Positions 41,052 through 50,529 are shown, counted from the first letter of the stretch. The stretch is 64,000 bases of DNA from CBFHMJ01 sp965656875 (GCA_965656875.1 CBFHMJ010000048.1:62001-126000), one strand, 5' to 3'. Made by a program: numbers and translations. Notes: a model not told the origin generated them from the sequence alone.

Positions 41052-43823
41052 TTAGTGTGCTTCGTCCCAGTTGTTACCGATCCCTGCTTCTACCACTAAA
41101 GGCACATCCAGCGTTGCTGCTTGTTCCATCTCGCGTTTAATGGCCGTAACGACTGGATCGATTACGGGCTCATTCACTTCAAAGACCAGCTCATCGTGAA
41201 CTTGCATGATTAGTGATGCATTGTCCTGCGGTTGAGTGCTCAACCAGTTTGCTACCCGAATCATAGCCAGTTTAATGATGTCTGCGGCTGAACCCTGCAT
41301 CGGAGCATTGATTGCAGCACGTTCAGCGGCTTTTCTTAACATGCCATTTCTTGCGTTGATATCAGGCAGGTGAAGGCGACGACCAAAAATCGTTTCTACA
41401 TAACCATCATTGTGGGCTTGTTCTCGTGTGCGCTCCATATATTCCAGCACGCCAGGGAAGCGTTCAAAATACATATCCATATAGCCTTGCGCTTCTTTTC
41501 GTTCAATATTTAACTGATTTGCCAGGCCAAAAGCTGACATGCCATAAATAAGGCCAAAGTTAACGGCTTTTGCGCTCCGGCGTTGCTCACTGGTTACTTC
41601 ATCCAGAGCAACACTAAATACTTCAGAAGCCGTTGCTTTATGGATATCACGACCTGCGGCAAATGCCTCAAGCAGACCTTTGTCCTGTGACAAATGTGCC
41701 ATGATCCGTAGTTCGATTTGTGAGTAATCGGCAGCAACAATTTTGTTATTTTCCGGCGCAATAAATGCCTGACGTATCCGACGGCCATCAGCGTTTTTGA
41801 TCGGAATATTTTGTAGATTTGGATCGGTCGATGACAGGCGACCTGTTGCGGTAACAGCCTGATGATAAGACGTGTGAACCCTGTTTGTACTGGTTTTCAC
41901 CATTGCGGGTAGTTTGTCAGTGTAGGTTGATTTTAGTTTGCTTAACCCTCGATGCTCAATAATTATCTTTGGAAGCGGGTAAGTAAGGGCTAACTCAACC
42001 AGTACGTCTTCTGCTGTAGATGGTGCGCCTTTCGGTGTTTTTTTGATGACCGGAAGCTCCATGTCTTCAAATAAGATAGTTTGAAGCTGTTTTGGTGATC
42101 CCAGATTAAAGTTCTTACCGGCCAGATCATAAGCTTCTGACTCCAGCGCCTGTAAACGGCCACTGATTTCTGTACTTTGTTCATGAAGCAAATCACTGTC
42201 GATTAATACACCATGACGCTCAATGGTTGACAAAATTGGCACCAGAGGTAACTCAATATCGCGTAATACTTCTGGTAAACGTCCTTGATCAGACAATTTA
42301 TCATGCAATGTTTCATGAAGTCTCAGGGTGATGTCGGCATCTTCAGCTGCATAAGGACCGGCTTGTTCCAATGGGATCTGGTTGAAGGTTAGTTGTTTTT
42401 TGCCTTTGCCGGCTATCTCTTCAAAATGAATGGTTTTATGTGCAAGATATTTAAGCGCCAGGCTATCCATATCATGACGGGTGGCGACACTGTTGAAGAC
42501 ATATGATTCCAACATGGTATCGAATTCAATGCCGTCAAGATGAATATCGTAACGGGCAAGAACACTCATATCATATTTAAGGTTTTGACCAACTTTTTTG
42601 TGGTCAGCGCTTTCAAGTAATGGCTTTAATGCATTTAGCACAAACTCACGACTGAGTTGCTCGACAGCACCTTCATAATCGTGAGCAACCGGAACATAAG
42701 CGGCTTCGCCTGCTTTGACAGCAAAGGACACACCGACAATTTCTGCTTCCATGTAGTCCAGGCTGGTGGTTTCGGTATCAAACGCAAATAACGATGCTGA
42801 CTTAAGTTTCTCCAGCCATTCGTTAAACTCAGCTTCAGAAGTGACGATGTCATATTTAGCATTAATTGCTGCTGGCTCAGGCGCTTCTTCAGGTTCCGCT
42901 TTGCTTGATTTGGCTGGTGCAGCGGATGTTTTTGGTGCTGATTTACCGAGTAATTCACTTAACCAACGTTTAAATTCACATTCGCCATAGAGTTCAACAA
43001 GTCGGTCTTTATCCTGTTCTCGAATGTGTAGGAGCTCATCGTTGAATGTTATATCAACATCAAGTTTGATCGTGGCCAGCTTGTAAGACAGATCGAGCAT
43101 GTCCTTGTTATCTTCAAGCTTTTTCGACATGGTTTTAGCACCACGGAAAGACAAATCCTTAATTCCATCAAGATTTTGATAAATCGTTTCGATAGAACCC
43201 ATTCCCTGTAGTAGCGCTAATGCGGTTTTTTCACCAACACCCGGTACGCCAGGAATGTTATCGGCACTGTCGCCCATCAGTGCAAGGTAATCAATGATAA
43301 GCTCAGGTGGAATACCAAATTTGTCTACTACACCGGCGGGATCAAGAATTGTGTCAGTCATCGTATTAATGAGCGTTACATGCTCGTTTACTAACTGAGC
43401 CATGTCTTTATCGCCTGTACTGATCAGTGTATGAATACCTTTATCACCGGCAATCTTCGCTAACGTTCCAATTACGTCATCAGCTTCAACACCTTCAATA
43501 CTGACCAGGGGTAAGCCCATCGCTTTGATAATTTCATGAAGTGGAGCGATTTGTGTTCTTAGATCATCGGGCATAGGAGGACGATGTGCTTTGTACTCTT
43601 CGTACATGTCGTTTCGGAATGTTTTTCCTTTGGCATCGAATACCACGATCATGCGATCAGGTTTGTACTGGCGAAGCAGGCTTTTAAGCATGTTAACCAC
43701 ACCATAAATGGCACCGGTTGCTTCACCTTTTGAGTTAGTCAGATGTGGTGGCGCATGATACGCACGGAATAAATAAGAGGAGCCGTCTACTAAAATAAGT
43801 GGATTTTCAGGTATTGTCGCCAT
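41052..43823 (-). CDS. polA: DNA polymerase I
   Basis: Repair and Okazaki-fragment polymerase. It has 923 residues (E. coli 928) with all three domains: N-terminal 5' nuclease (ILVDGSSYLFRAYHA; GVEADDVIGTLA), 3'-5' exonuclease with its catalytic FDTETTSLDYM and QNLKYDMSVLARY (proofreading residues retained), and the polymerase with DYSQIELRIMAHLS (motif A), RRSAKAVNFGLIYGMSAFGL (motif B) and MQVHDELVFEV (motif C). Confidence 0.98.
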   Translation of the reverse strand: MATIPENPLILVDGSSYLFRAYHAPPHLTNSKGEATGAIYGVVNMLKSLLRQYKPDRMIVVFDAKGKTFRNDMYEEYKAHRPPMPDDLRTQIAPLHEIIKAMGLPLVSIEGVEADDVIGTLAKIAGDKGIHTLISTGDKDMAQLVNEHVTLINTMTDTILDPAGVVDKFGIPPELIIDYLALMGDSADNIPGVPGVGEKTALALLQGMGSIETIYQNLDGIKDLSFRGAKTMSKKLEDNKDMLDLSYKLATIKLDVDITFNDELLHIREQDKDRLVELYGECEFKRWLSELLGKSAPKTSAAPAKSSKAEPEEAPEPAAINAKYDIVTSEAEFNEWLEKLKSASLFAFDTETTSLDYMEAEIVGVSFAVKAGEAAYVPVAHDYEGAVEQLSREFVLNALKPLLESADHKKVGQNLKYDMSVLARYDIHLDGIEFDTMLESYVFNSVATRHDMDSLALKYLAHKTIHFEEIAGKGKKQLTFNQIPLEQAGPYAAEDADITLRLHETLHDKLSDQGRLPEVLRDIELPLVPILSTIERHGVLIDSDLLHEQSTEISGRLQALESEAYDLAGKNFNLGSPKQLQTILFEDMELPVIKKTPKGAPSTAEDVLVELALTYPLPKIIIEHRGLSKLKSTYTDKLPAMVKTSTNRVHTSYHQAVTATGRLSSTDPNLQNIPIKNADGRRIRQAFIAPENNKIVAADYSQIELRIMAHLSQDKGLLEAFAAGRDIHKATASEVFSVALDEVTSEQRRSAKAVNFGLIYGMSAFGLANQLNIERKEAQGYMDMYFERFPGVLEYMERTREQAHNDGYVETIFGRRLHLPDINARNGMLRKAAERAAINAPMQGSAADIIKLAMIRVANWLSTQPQDNASLIMQVHDELVFEVNEPVIDPVVTAIKREMEQAATLDVPLVVEAGIGNNWDEAH

Positions 43824-44250
43824 GATTTGAGCTGTAGCAAATGTCTGTTTTCAATGGGGCGATAGAATGCCACAGAGCGAGCAATCCACCAAGAAAATTG
43901 CACCAGTTCAGGGATATCAATAAAGGATCAATTAGAATAAACAGCTTGTGGACAAGTTGTGGATAAACTTGTTAATACGATCATTTTATAATGGGGTGAT
44001 TTTTTACAACAGAATAGCAGATCATCCACTTAACTTGCTGATGTTAAACGGAAAATCGATTATAGAAAGGTTTTAACAAGGAAAGGCGTTACGAATGTGA
44101 GTAACCACTTCCAGTTTGATCTTATTTTTTCCTCAAATCGATCGCTGTTTTCAAGCGAGCGTGGTAGGTTACCATAATAGATGAAGATTAAAAGTTTTGA
44201 GTGAATTTTATTTAAACTTTTTTGTTATGCGCATCGCTTAGCGGTGGAAC
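43824..44250. other. Gene-free region upstream of polA
   Basis: No ORF was recognised. It carries the DnaA-box pair at 43947-43966, a plus-strand TATAAT (43987-43992) with no good -35, and low-complexity AT-rich sequence. The polA promoter must lie in the first 100 bp or so. Confidence 0.5.
43947..43966 (-). promoter_or_regulatory. Tandem DnaA-box pair upstream of polA
   Basis: TGTGGACAA (43947-43955; one base off the strict box) and perfect TGTGGATAA (43958-43966) start 11 bp apart, one helical turn, about 125 bp upstream of the polA ATG. Confidence 0.6.
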
Positions 44251-44278
44251 AAAAAAAATCAAACAGCTGGAGCCAGCT
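44251..44278 (-). terminator. Putative terminator after rlmF
   Basis: AGCTGG and CCAGCT (44265-44278) form a short GC-rich stem followed on the minus strand by GTTTGATTTTTTTT. It lies 20 bp after the rlmF stop. Confidence 0.65.
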
Positions 44279-44298
44279 AACATAACAGATAACATTAC

Positions 44299-45162
44299 TC
44301 ATTGAGTTGACTGGAATTGCCAGCATAACACTCGCGACGTTTTTTGTCCTTGCTGTAGCTCCACAACCCGAGTTGTTTTAGCCCCTGTTTTTGAGGGGAA
44401 CTTTTTCAACCAGTTAAGATTTTTGCGATCAGAAATCAAACAGGTAAACCAGGATACTTGCTCCCCAAACTGCTTACTCTCTTCGATCATCTTTTCAATA
44501 AAACGACGTTCTCCGCCGGGACACCACAGCTCCGCATCCGTACCTGCGAAGTTTCTGGATTGACGATCCAGGCCAAGCTTTTGATTCTTGGATTTGTTGA
44601 CCGCTGCTGCCTCTTTGGCTGAGCGATAAAATGGCGGGTTGCAAACACTTAATGTGTAACGTTTATCATGTTGGATGATGTTTTTGAAAAACGATGATTT
44701 ATCAGGTTGCACAATAAATGAAACATCGGACGATAACGTTGGGTTTTTTCTCAAAATGCTGGTGGCGTGTTGGATAGACTGCTTGTCGATGTCACTACCA
44801 GTACAATTCCAACCCAGGTGAGTAGCTGCTAAAAAGGCGTAGATACCACTTGCGCCAGTGCCTATATCCAGCAGGCTGACATCAGGTAAATTTTGTAATT
44901 GCAGTGCGTCGCTGATTGTTAATAAATAATCCAGTCGACCTGGTACGGGGGGCGTCAGATTATGAACTGGAACGGTCCAGTGTTTTACGCCATGCACACT
45001 CGTCATTAATGCTTCATTTAAACAGCGAACAGCTGATGGCGAAGAAAAGTCGATGGTTTCTCTGCCGTTTTTACCTGTTTTGATGAAGCGCTTTAACTCG
45101 GGGACTGAGCGAATGAGTTTATCGATTTGGTAACCATTTTTGTGAGGATTTTTGGGGTGCAT
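44299..45162 (-). CDS. rlmF: 23S rRNA (adenine1618-N6)-methyltransferase RlmF
   Basis: Methylates A1618 of 23S rRNA. The 287 residues show the family-specific N-terminus (MHPKNPHKNGYQIDKLI), the segment VRCLNEALMTSVHGVKHW, SAM motif LLDIGTGASGIYAFLA (about 97-112) and catalytic NPPF (175-178). Length and motifs match YbiN. Confidence 0.94.
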   Translation of the reverse strand: MHPKNPHKNGYQIDKLIRSVPELKRFIKTGKNGRETIDFSSPSAVRCLNEALMTSVHGVKHWTVPVHNLTPPVPGRLDYLLTISDALQLQNLPDVSLLDIGTGASGIYAFLAATHLGWNCTGSDIDKQSIQHATSILRKNPTLSSDVSFIVQPDKSSFFKNIIQHDKRYTLSVCNPPFYRSAKEAAAVNKSKNQKLGLDRQSRNFAGTDAELWCPGGERRFIEKMIEESKQFGEQVSWFTCLISDRKNLNWLKKFPSKTGAKTTRVVELQQGQKTSRVLCWQFQSTQ

Positions 45163-45359
45163 GGAGCTGACTCTGACAATATTTGTGACAGTATATCATT
45201 CCCAGTTACTGACATTTAAGTTTGCAGGTCGACAGATTGAAACTGAAGTGACGTAAGGGAAATGTTGGATTTACAAAATCTGGCTGGCATGAGCGTAGGA
45301 ATGCCATTATTCTTGGCGGCAGCATCCATTTTTATATTGCCTTTTAAGAGAGCCTGATA

Positions 45360-46010
45360 ATGAAAAAAATTGCTGTTATTTTAAGTGGTTGTGGTGTCTA
45401 TGATGGCGCTGAAATCCATGAGTCTGTATTAACCTTGTTTGCTATTGAACGCGCAGGTGCCAGTTGGCAGTGTTTTGCACCGGATATGCCTCAGCTGCAT
45501 GTGGTCAACCATTTGACCGGTGAGGTTGCGGTAGATGAAACGCGTAATGTGCTGGTTGAATCAGCTCGAATTGCACGCGGTAATGTGAAGAATGTTGCTG
45601 AACTGTCTGCGGCTGACTTTGATGCTGTAATCTTGCCCGGTGGTTTTGGTGCTGCGAAGAATTTGTGCGACTTTGCGATCAACGGTGCTGACTGTTCAAT
45701 TAATGCTGATGTGAAAGCCGCCGTGTCATCATTTGCAGATGCTAAAAAGCCTGTTGGTTTTGTGTGTATCGCTCCGGTGATGATTCCAATGATTTATGAC
45801 GGCGCTAAAGCAACGATTGGTAATGATGAAGAAACGGCAAAAGCGGTGGAAGCTATGGGGGCAACTCACATTGCGTGTCCTGTTGATGAATTCGTTATCG
45901 ATGAAGAGATGAAAATTGTCAGTACACCAGCTTATATGCTGGCTGGATCAATTTCAGAAGCGAACAGCGGAATAGAGCGCTTGGTCGAGAAGGTAATTGC
46001 CTGGGCATAG
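45360..46010 (+). CDS. elbB: Isoprenoid biosynthesis protein ElbB (DJ-1/PfpI family, glyoxalase III-like)
   Basis: It has 216 residues. MKKIAVILSGCGVYDGAEIH is the conserved ElbB start, and the DJ-1 nucleophile elbow appears in GFVCIAPVMIPMIYD with Cys near residue 138. The VILPGGFGAAKNLCDFA segment is family-typical. It was first named as affecting isoprenoid supply; biochemical work on E. coli ElbB reports glyoxalase activity. Monocistronic here. Confidence 0.92.
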   Translation: MKKIAVILSGCGVYDGAEIHESVLTLFAIERAGASWQCFAPDMPQLHVVNHLTGEVAVDETRNVLVESARIARGNVKNVAELSAADFDAVILPGGFGAAKNLCDFAINGADCSINADVKAAVSSFADAKKPVGFVCIAPVMIPMIYDGAKATIGNDEETAKAVEAMGATHIACPVDEFVIDEEMKIVSTPAYMLAGSISEANSGIERLVEKVIAWA

Positions 46011-46040
46011 ATTGCCTTAATTTTTTCGACAGTAAATTGT

Positions 46041-46090
46041 AAGGGAGCCTGTTGAGCGATGACAGTTTAAGTTTGACTCAGGACTCCCTT
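46041..46090. terminator. Imperfect hairpin between elbB and the methyltransferase gene
   Basis: AAGGGAG (46041-46047) and CTCCCTT (46084-46090) bracket a partly paired 36-base loop. It lies between converging genes, with a weak T run only on the far plus side. Confidence 0.45.
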
Positions 46091-46096
46091 TCATCG

Positions 46097-46984
46097 CTAT
46101 TCTTTTTCGGCGATAACAATGAATTCCCCTGCATTGGAAGCATTTTTATCGTTTTCGGCAAGATACTTCTCTTTGAACGTGTTTGAATCGGCCAGGCTTT
46201 TTTCAACTAAGTTTAAAGCACTTAAAAAATGCTTATTTTGTTCTTTTCTCAATGTCCATTTTAATGGCTCACCGACTATCGACAGATACAGTTTTAATAG
46301 CCAGCCATATGCTTTGTTATCGGTTTCAGCAGGTTCTGCTGCGGTATAGATAAGACGGCAGCCTGAATCAAAGTAATCCATTAAATGAGTAAACAGATGT
46401 TGTACGGCTTTTTCTTCAACATACATTAAAACCCCCTCTAACATGCAGACCGTTGGGGCTTCTGCTTGAATGATGTCCGCATCGTGCAGAATATCCTGGA
46501 TGTTTTTCTGTTGTAGATTTGCTGGACAGGCGTGCATATTCTCCTGCATTAAGTCACTTTGAACTAATGCAGATTGTTTTTTCTCAAATGTTTCAGGATG
46601 GTCAATCTCTATAAAGCGGACGTCGGGATATTGCTTTGATAATCGGCTGGCGAGTGTATCAAATCCTGCACCTATATTCAGAATTTGCGTGTAGCCTTCC
46701 GAAATGGCCTGATGGATCTGATCTTCTAAATACCGTTTTCTTAAAACATAGTGAAGTGTAATGCCGGGCATCATTAATTTTTCAATGACTGGTACTGTTC
46801 TTCTGAACCATTTACTTCTTAACTGCTTTAACCGTTTTTGACCTTCTGTTGAACTGGATAATATCGCAATACAACTTTGCTTAAGTTCTGGGTTTACCAG
46901 GTGAGAATATTTTGCGTTTTGGGCCTGGTAAAGTAGTCCTTGTATAACAGTCAAAGCTGTTGAACTGATTTTATCCTGTTTCAT
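46097..46984 (-). CDS. Leucine carboxyl methyltransferase-family SAM O-methyltransferase
   Basis: It has 295 residues. The PF04072-type SAM pocket ILNIGAGFDTLASRLSKQ and FIEIDHPETFEKKQ is clear, with TVCMLEGVLMYVEEKAVQHL as the second motif. The family methylates carboxyl or hydroxyl groups on small molecules or protein C-termini. The ATG at 46984 has AAGGA 7 bp upstream and is preferred to a TTG 30 bp before it. It follows the acyltransferase-like gene by 36 bp and is probably co-transcribed. The substrate is unknown. Confidence 0.82.
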   Translation of the reverse strand: MKQDKISSTALTVIQGLLYQAQNAKYSHLVNPELKQSCIAILSSSTEGQKRLKQLRSKWFRRTVPVIEKLMMPGITLHYVLRKRYLEDQIHQAISEGYTQILNIGAGFDTLASRLSKQYPDVRFIEIDHPETFEKKQSALVQSDLMQENMHACPANLQQKNIQDILHDADIIQAEAPTVCMLEGVLMYVEEKAVQHLFTHLMDYFDSGCRLIYTAAEPAETDNKAYGWLLKLYLSIVGEPLKWTLRKEQNKHFLSALNLVEKSLADSNTFKEKYLAENDKNASNAGEFIVIAEKE

Positions 46985-47020
46985 TGTGTTCCTTATTTCA
47001 CCTTCAAAGGTCAACAGATG

Positions 47021-47764
47021 CTAAGCACTGATAACTTTAATGTCTTTAAACAGTGTTTTGACCTGATCTAATATTTTTAGATTCTTCTTCGGCAGGTAGC
47101 CAAACTCAAGTCCGATTAACCGAACGTGTTGTTTATGGTGATGGCAGTAAAATGCACTTAGCTCATTATCCAGATAGTAGCCGCCAACTCTTGTTAAGAA
47201 ATCGGCACCGCCTTGACTGTGTTGCGCAAATGTCAGCCCGCAACTGTCGCCGATAATGCCACTAAACTCATAAGCTGAAAGGGCAAGGATCGCACCATGA
47301 CCTAAACGTTGGCTTTTCTGTTCAACGGCTAACCCACCTACATAAATCAGCTGTTTTTCCTCATGATAAATTTGAACTATATGTTTTTGAATAACGGATA
47401 AATGCTGTTTTTCCAGCGTCGTGTCATTCATGACGACACCTGAGTAGGCAAGTATATCTTGTGGATCTATGTCTGGTTGTCGTTCAATCGCCAGGATTCG
47501 CACACATCCTAGTAATCTTTCTGTGTCTTTCTCTTTCCAGATGACATGCCAGGCCTGAGAATCGATGTCGCCATAATGTTTCTTTACCGTTTTAAATTGG
47601 TCTGAAGTGCTATCTTTCTTGTACACATCATTTCTTAATCGCCCAATACGCGCGATAAATGAAGAATATAAAGCCTGATTTGAGTTTGATTGAGGAAAGT
47701 ATTGTTCTGCTAAATGGCTTGAGGGTGATAATAGAATTAGTTCGTAGTTCTCATATTTCATCAT
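47021..47764 (-). CDS. GNAT-fold acyltransferase-like protein (N-acyl amino acid/autoinducer synthase-like)
   Basis: It has 247 residues. The order FIARIGRLRNDVYK, then WHVIWKEKDTERLLGCVRIL, then VGGLAVEQKSQRLGHGAILAL resembles the acyl-homoserine-lactone synthase and FeeM group of GNAT enzymes: an RxxVY-type N-terminal helix, an RIL strand and an acceptor-loop Q/R-x-x-G-x-G/A helix. The C-terminal DFLTRVGGYYLDNELSAFYC would be the variable part. The overall similarity is modest, so the exact family is uncertain. It is paired with a methyltransferase, which suggests a small acylated product. A -10 TATAAT lies at 47785-47790 on the minus strand. Confidence 0.55.
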   Translation of the reverse strand: MMKYENYELILLSPSSHLAEQYFPQSNSNQALYSSFIARIGRLRNDVYKKDSTSDQFKTVKKHYGDIDSQAWHVIWKEKDTERLLGCVRILAIERQPDIDPQDILAYSGVVMNDTTLEKQHLSVIQKHIVQIYHEEKQLIYVGGLAVEQKSQRLGHGAILALSAYEFSGIIGDSCGLTFAQHSQGGADFLTRVGGYYLDNELSAFYCHHHKQHVRLIGLEFGYLPKKNLKILDQVKTLFKDIKVISA

Positions 47765-47863
47765 GTTATTTGTTTCACATCCTGATTATACCTCTGAGCA
47801 TTTCCGTATCGCTATTGGCATACAGGGCAACATCGCAGGTGTTTTTTTAGTGCTATTTCATTG

Positions 47864-47907
47864 TTAGGCCGGGCATTCACATCAAATAATGACGTGATCC
47901 GGCCTAA
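47864..47907. repeat. Long inverted repeat in the gap before the acyltransferase gene
   Basis: TTAGGCCGG (47864-47872) and CCGGCCTAA (47899-47907) are perfect 9-bp arms, with inner TCAC and GTGA arms. No T tract follows, though a separate T7 run is nearby at about 47842-47848. Confidence 0.55.
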
Positions 47908-48003
47908 GTGTAAGGTTTGGATGAAATATGTTCAACGTTAGAGTATGAATCTCTTTATTGTCTTTCTTTTAACATTCAATGAGCTTCACTATAGCCTGGA
48001 TAG

Positions 48004-49005
48004 TTATTTATCTGTCTGACGCGTTTTTTCTTCGTTAAGCTGTTCAGTTGCCTGTTTGAAAATTTCTGGTGCTTTATCGATGAAGTTGTTCACCGATATG
48101 GGATCAGTAACCAGAAACTCTGGTGGTAACAATGTGCTGTTGTACGCTGGCCGGGCATCAAAATGATTACTGTTATGTGAATTAAAGAGCAGAATTACTA
48201 CCGTGGTTATGACGGTAACCGATGCAGTAACAAGTGTTCGCTTTAACGGGCTGTAATTAAATGCGACATAAAGATTTGTCCATACAACCATAAACAATAA
48301 CACTGTCATACCGAGATCATTCACCGTACTTTCGACAGCAAAGTTGAAGGTATTAAATCCGATGACATTGGTGATGAATACAAACAGAATAAATACCAGG
48401 TAGAAAATAAGACTAATTGCGACTTGAGCGCCCAGCCTGGCTTCTCGCTTGAAACTTCGGGCAATTAAGCCCCAGAGTAATGGCCACATCATAATGACCA
48501 GCACAGTCGTAACGACTGAAGTCAGGTAATCTGTCAGCGCTATTTTCCCAGGGGTTATGATGTAATGTTGAAAGCCTAATGACAGCGAAACCACACAAAG
48601 TAGCATGAACAACAAAAGAGGTTGGCTGATTCGGTTGATCAGATTCTCCAGCGCTTTCAATTTCAGACTGGGGGCAACGGCATGCTCAGGTGACCAGACT
48701 CGAAGGAATGATTTACCAATCGAAAAGACATCACCACTTTGCAACGAGCGTTCACCGGAAATTCGCTGTTGCTGCTCATCGAAGCTGCCATTGAGTGAAA
48801 AGTTATCCTTAATTTTCCAGACGTCATCCTGATTTTTGAATAGGGATAAATGGTGAGGACAGACATAGGGATCATCAAGAATAATGTCGTTATTAAACCC
48901 GCGACCAATGGTAATCTGATGTTGTTGAATTTTATGTCGTTTCAATAGTTTATTCGAACGATTGACGATATCGATGATCAGTCCGGATGATTGATTTACT
49001 TCCAT
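48004..49005 (-). CDS. FHA-domain membrane protein
   Basis: It has 333 residues. A cytoplasmic forkhead-associated domain (about 10-110) shows ITIGRGFNNDIILDD and PHHLSLFKN, the Arg/Ser-Asn/His phosphothreonine-binding pattern, and LNGSFDEQQ. Five predicted membrane helices follow (about 128-280), then a short charged tail. The gene overlaps the upstream protease gene by 10 bp, so translation is coupled. No kinase gene lies in the window. Role inferred: a membrane reader of phosphoproteins linked to a periplasmic protease. Confidence 0.85.
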   Translation of the reverse strand: MEVNQSSGLIIDIVNRSNKLLKRHKIQQHQITIGRGFNNDIILDDPYVCPHHLSLFKNQDDVWKIKDNFSLNGSFDEQQQRISGERSLQSGDVFSIGKSFLRVWSPEHAVAPSLKLKALENLINRISQPLLLFMLLCVVSLSLGFQHYIITPGKIALTDYLTSVVTTVLVIMMWPLLWGLIARSFKREARLGAQVAISLIFYLVFILFVFITNVIGFNTFNFAVESTVNDLGMTVLLFMVVWTNLYVAFNYSPLKRTLVTASVTVITTVVILLFNSHNSNHFDARPAYNSTLLPPEFLVTDPISVNNFIDKAPEIFKQATEQLNEEKTRQTDK

Positions 49006-50273
49006 TCGACCGACTCCATAAATTTCTGCGTAAATTTCAATGCCAGAGATTGTTCTATACCTGCCAGCGTAAAGTGACTGATTAAGCCTTGTTGGGCTTT
49101 ATCAATAGACGCACTGATATACATCACATCGAATAAACCTTCGTACTTTTTGTATGCACGAGTACACAAAACGGATTTGGTTTTTATGTCATTAACCTGG
49201 TGGCTAACCACATCTTGCATGCAGGAGAATTCCGTCACATTTTCTTGATTCGCCATATTATCGGCGCCCGCTCGTGATATTTGCTGTTCGTAGACGTTAT
49301 AAAACCGAAAGCGGTTCAGTTCATCTGACTTTATCCACTGGTATTGAATGGCAACATTGCCACTTCGAAAATGGTTTTCCAGGTAGATTTGTTCAGACAT
49401 GGAGCAATTCGTTACCACACTAAAGAAGCTGGCGTTTTTCTTGTCAGCATTTGACTGACCCCAACAAGGAATAAAAGGACTGATTTTGTCGGGGACTTTG
49501 ATATTGCCCATAGGGCGAGGTTGCCAGTCAGCATTCAGTATCTGTTCCATCAGACGTTGTTGATTGCTTTGTAGCTGAGACTGAATGCGGGCACTGAAAT
49601 CACTGGTAGCATCTGGAGTTCGCTGTTCAAATTGTTCAACTAATGCTGTTAATTTGAAGTGAGGCACAAGAAAGGCGATTTGATTTCCTGCGGTTGATAC
49701 GTTTATTCCAACAACTTCGCCTGCGGTATTGATGGCCGGGCCGCCGCTCATACCTGGATTTACCGACCCGGTAAAGTGAACTCGCTGATAAAAACTATGT
49801 TCTTTCAGGCCATTGTACGTACCGGGCACAACGATCATGCCGAGATCATGGGGATTACCCAGTGAAAAAACTTGTTCACCTTGCGCCGGTTGAACCTTGG
49901 TGATTGGGAAAAAATCGCTGTTGTCTGTTTCTCGCTTAACCAGCGCCAGATCATTAATAACATCAATATCCAGAACTTTGAGTGGACCCGTGTTGCCTTC
50001 GTTATCCATAAATTCCAAATGGTAGTTATCCGGGTGCTGGACGTAACCGGAAATCACATGATAATTCGTTGCAATAATGCCGTCGGGGGAAATCTGAAAC
50101 CCTGATCCTATCGCCGATTTATTGCCTGCATTATTCTCAATGAGTCGAATCTGGAAAAGAGCAGGTTGGCGAGAATTAAATAACTGTTGAGCATCATCTG
50201 TTTTTGCCTGAACAGGACTGATAAAAGGCATGAGCCAACAGAGTGTAAGTAAGAGTAGCCTCAATTTATTCAT
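48996..50273 (-). CDS. Periplasmic trypsin-like serine protease (DegP-like catalytic domain, no PDZ)
   Basis: It has 425 residues with a signal peptide (1-23, ending PVQA). The catalytic triad is visible as NYHV (His72), NDLALVK (Asp108) and NPGMSGGPA (Ser176), spaced as in HtrA/trypsin-2 domains. No PDZ domain follows; instead there is a unique 200-residue C-terminal region containing five Cys (e.g. IPCWGQ, VTNCSM, FSCMQ, SVLCTR). It overlaps the FHA membrane protein gene. Confidence 0.85.
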   Translation of the reverse strand: MNKLRLLLLTLCWLMPFISPVQAKTDDAQQLFNSRQPALFQIRLIENNAGNKSAIGSGFQISPDGIIATNYHVISGYVQHPDNYHLEFMDNEGNTGPLKVLDIDVINDLALVKRETDNSDFFPITKVQPAQGEQVFSLGNPHDLGMIVVPGTYNGLKEHSFYQRVHFTGSVNPGMSGGPAINTAGEVVGINVSTAGNQIAFLVPHFKLTALVEQFEQRTPDATSDFSARIQSQLQSNQQRLMEQILNADWQPRPMGNIKVPDKISPFIPCWGQSNADKKNASFFSVVTNCSMSEQIYLENHFRSGNVAIQYQWIKSDELNRFRFYNVYEQQISRAGADNMANQENVTEFSCMQDVVSHQVNDIKTKSVLCTRAYKKYEGLFDVMYISASIDKAQQGLISHFTLAGIEQSLALKFTQKFMESVEWK

Positions 50274-50529
50274 ATCACCTTCTGATAATCATGATTGCTA
50301 ACTAAAAATCATAGACCAGAATGGCAGCTCAAAAAATAATTGCAACGGTTAGCGCGTGGTGAAATTTTGTCTGAGTTTAATAATGTTCAGGCAAGCAAAC
50401 TTAGCGACTTAATGTCGAGGACGATATGGCTGGCTTGTTGTCATGAGATAACAATTCAGTGTTTGGTTAAAAGGAAGGGGAAAGGAAAAGAATAGGGCGA
50501 CCAGAAATTTATCCAATCGCCTGAGTGTA

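Noticed and set aside
47863..47908. Integron attC-like site (GTTAGGC ... GCCTAAG)
   Set aside because: attC runs from RYYYAAC to GTTRRRY; here the order is reversed, one core base is wrong, and no integrase or cassette is near.
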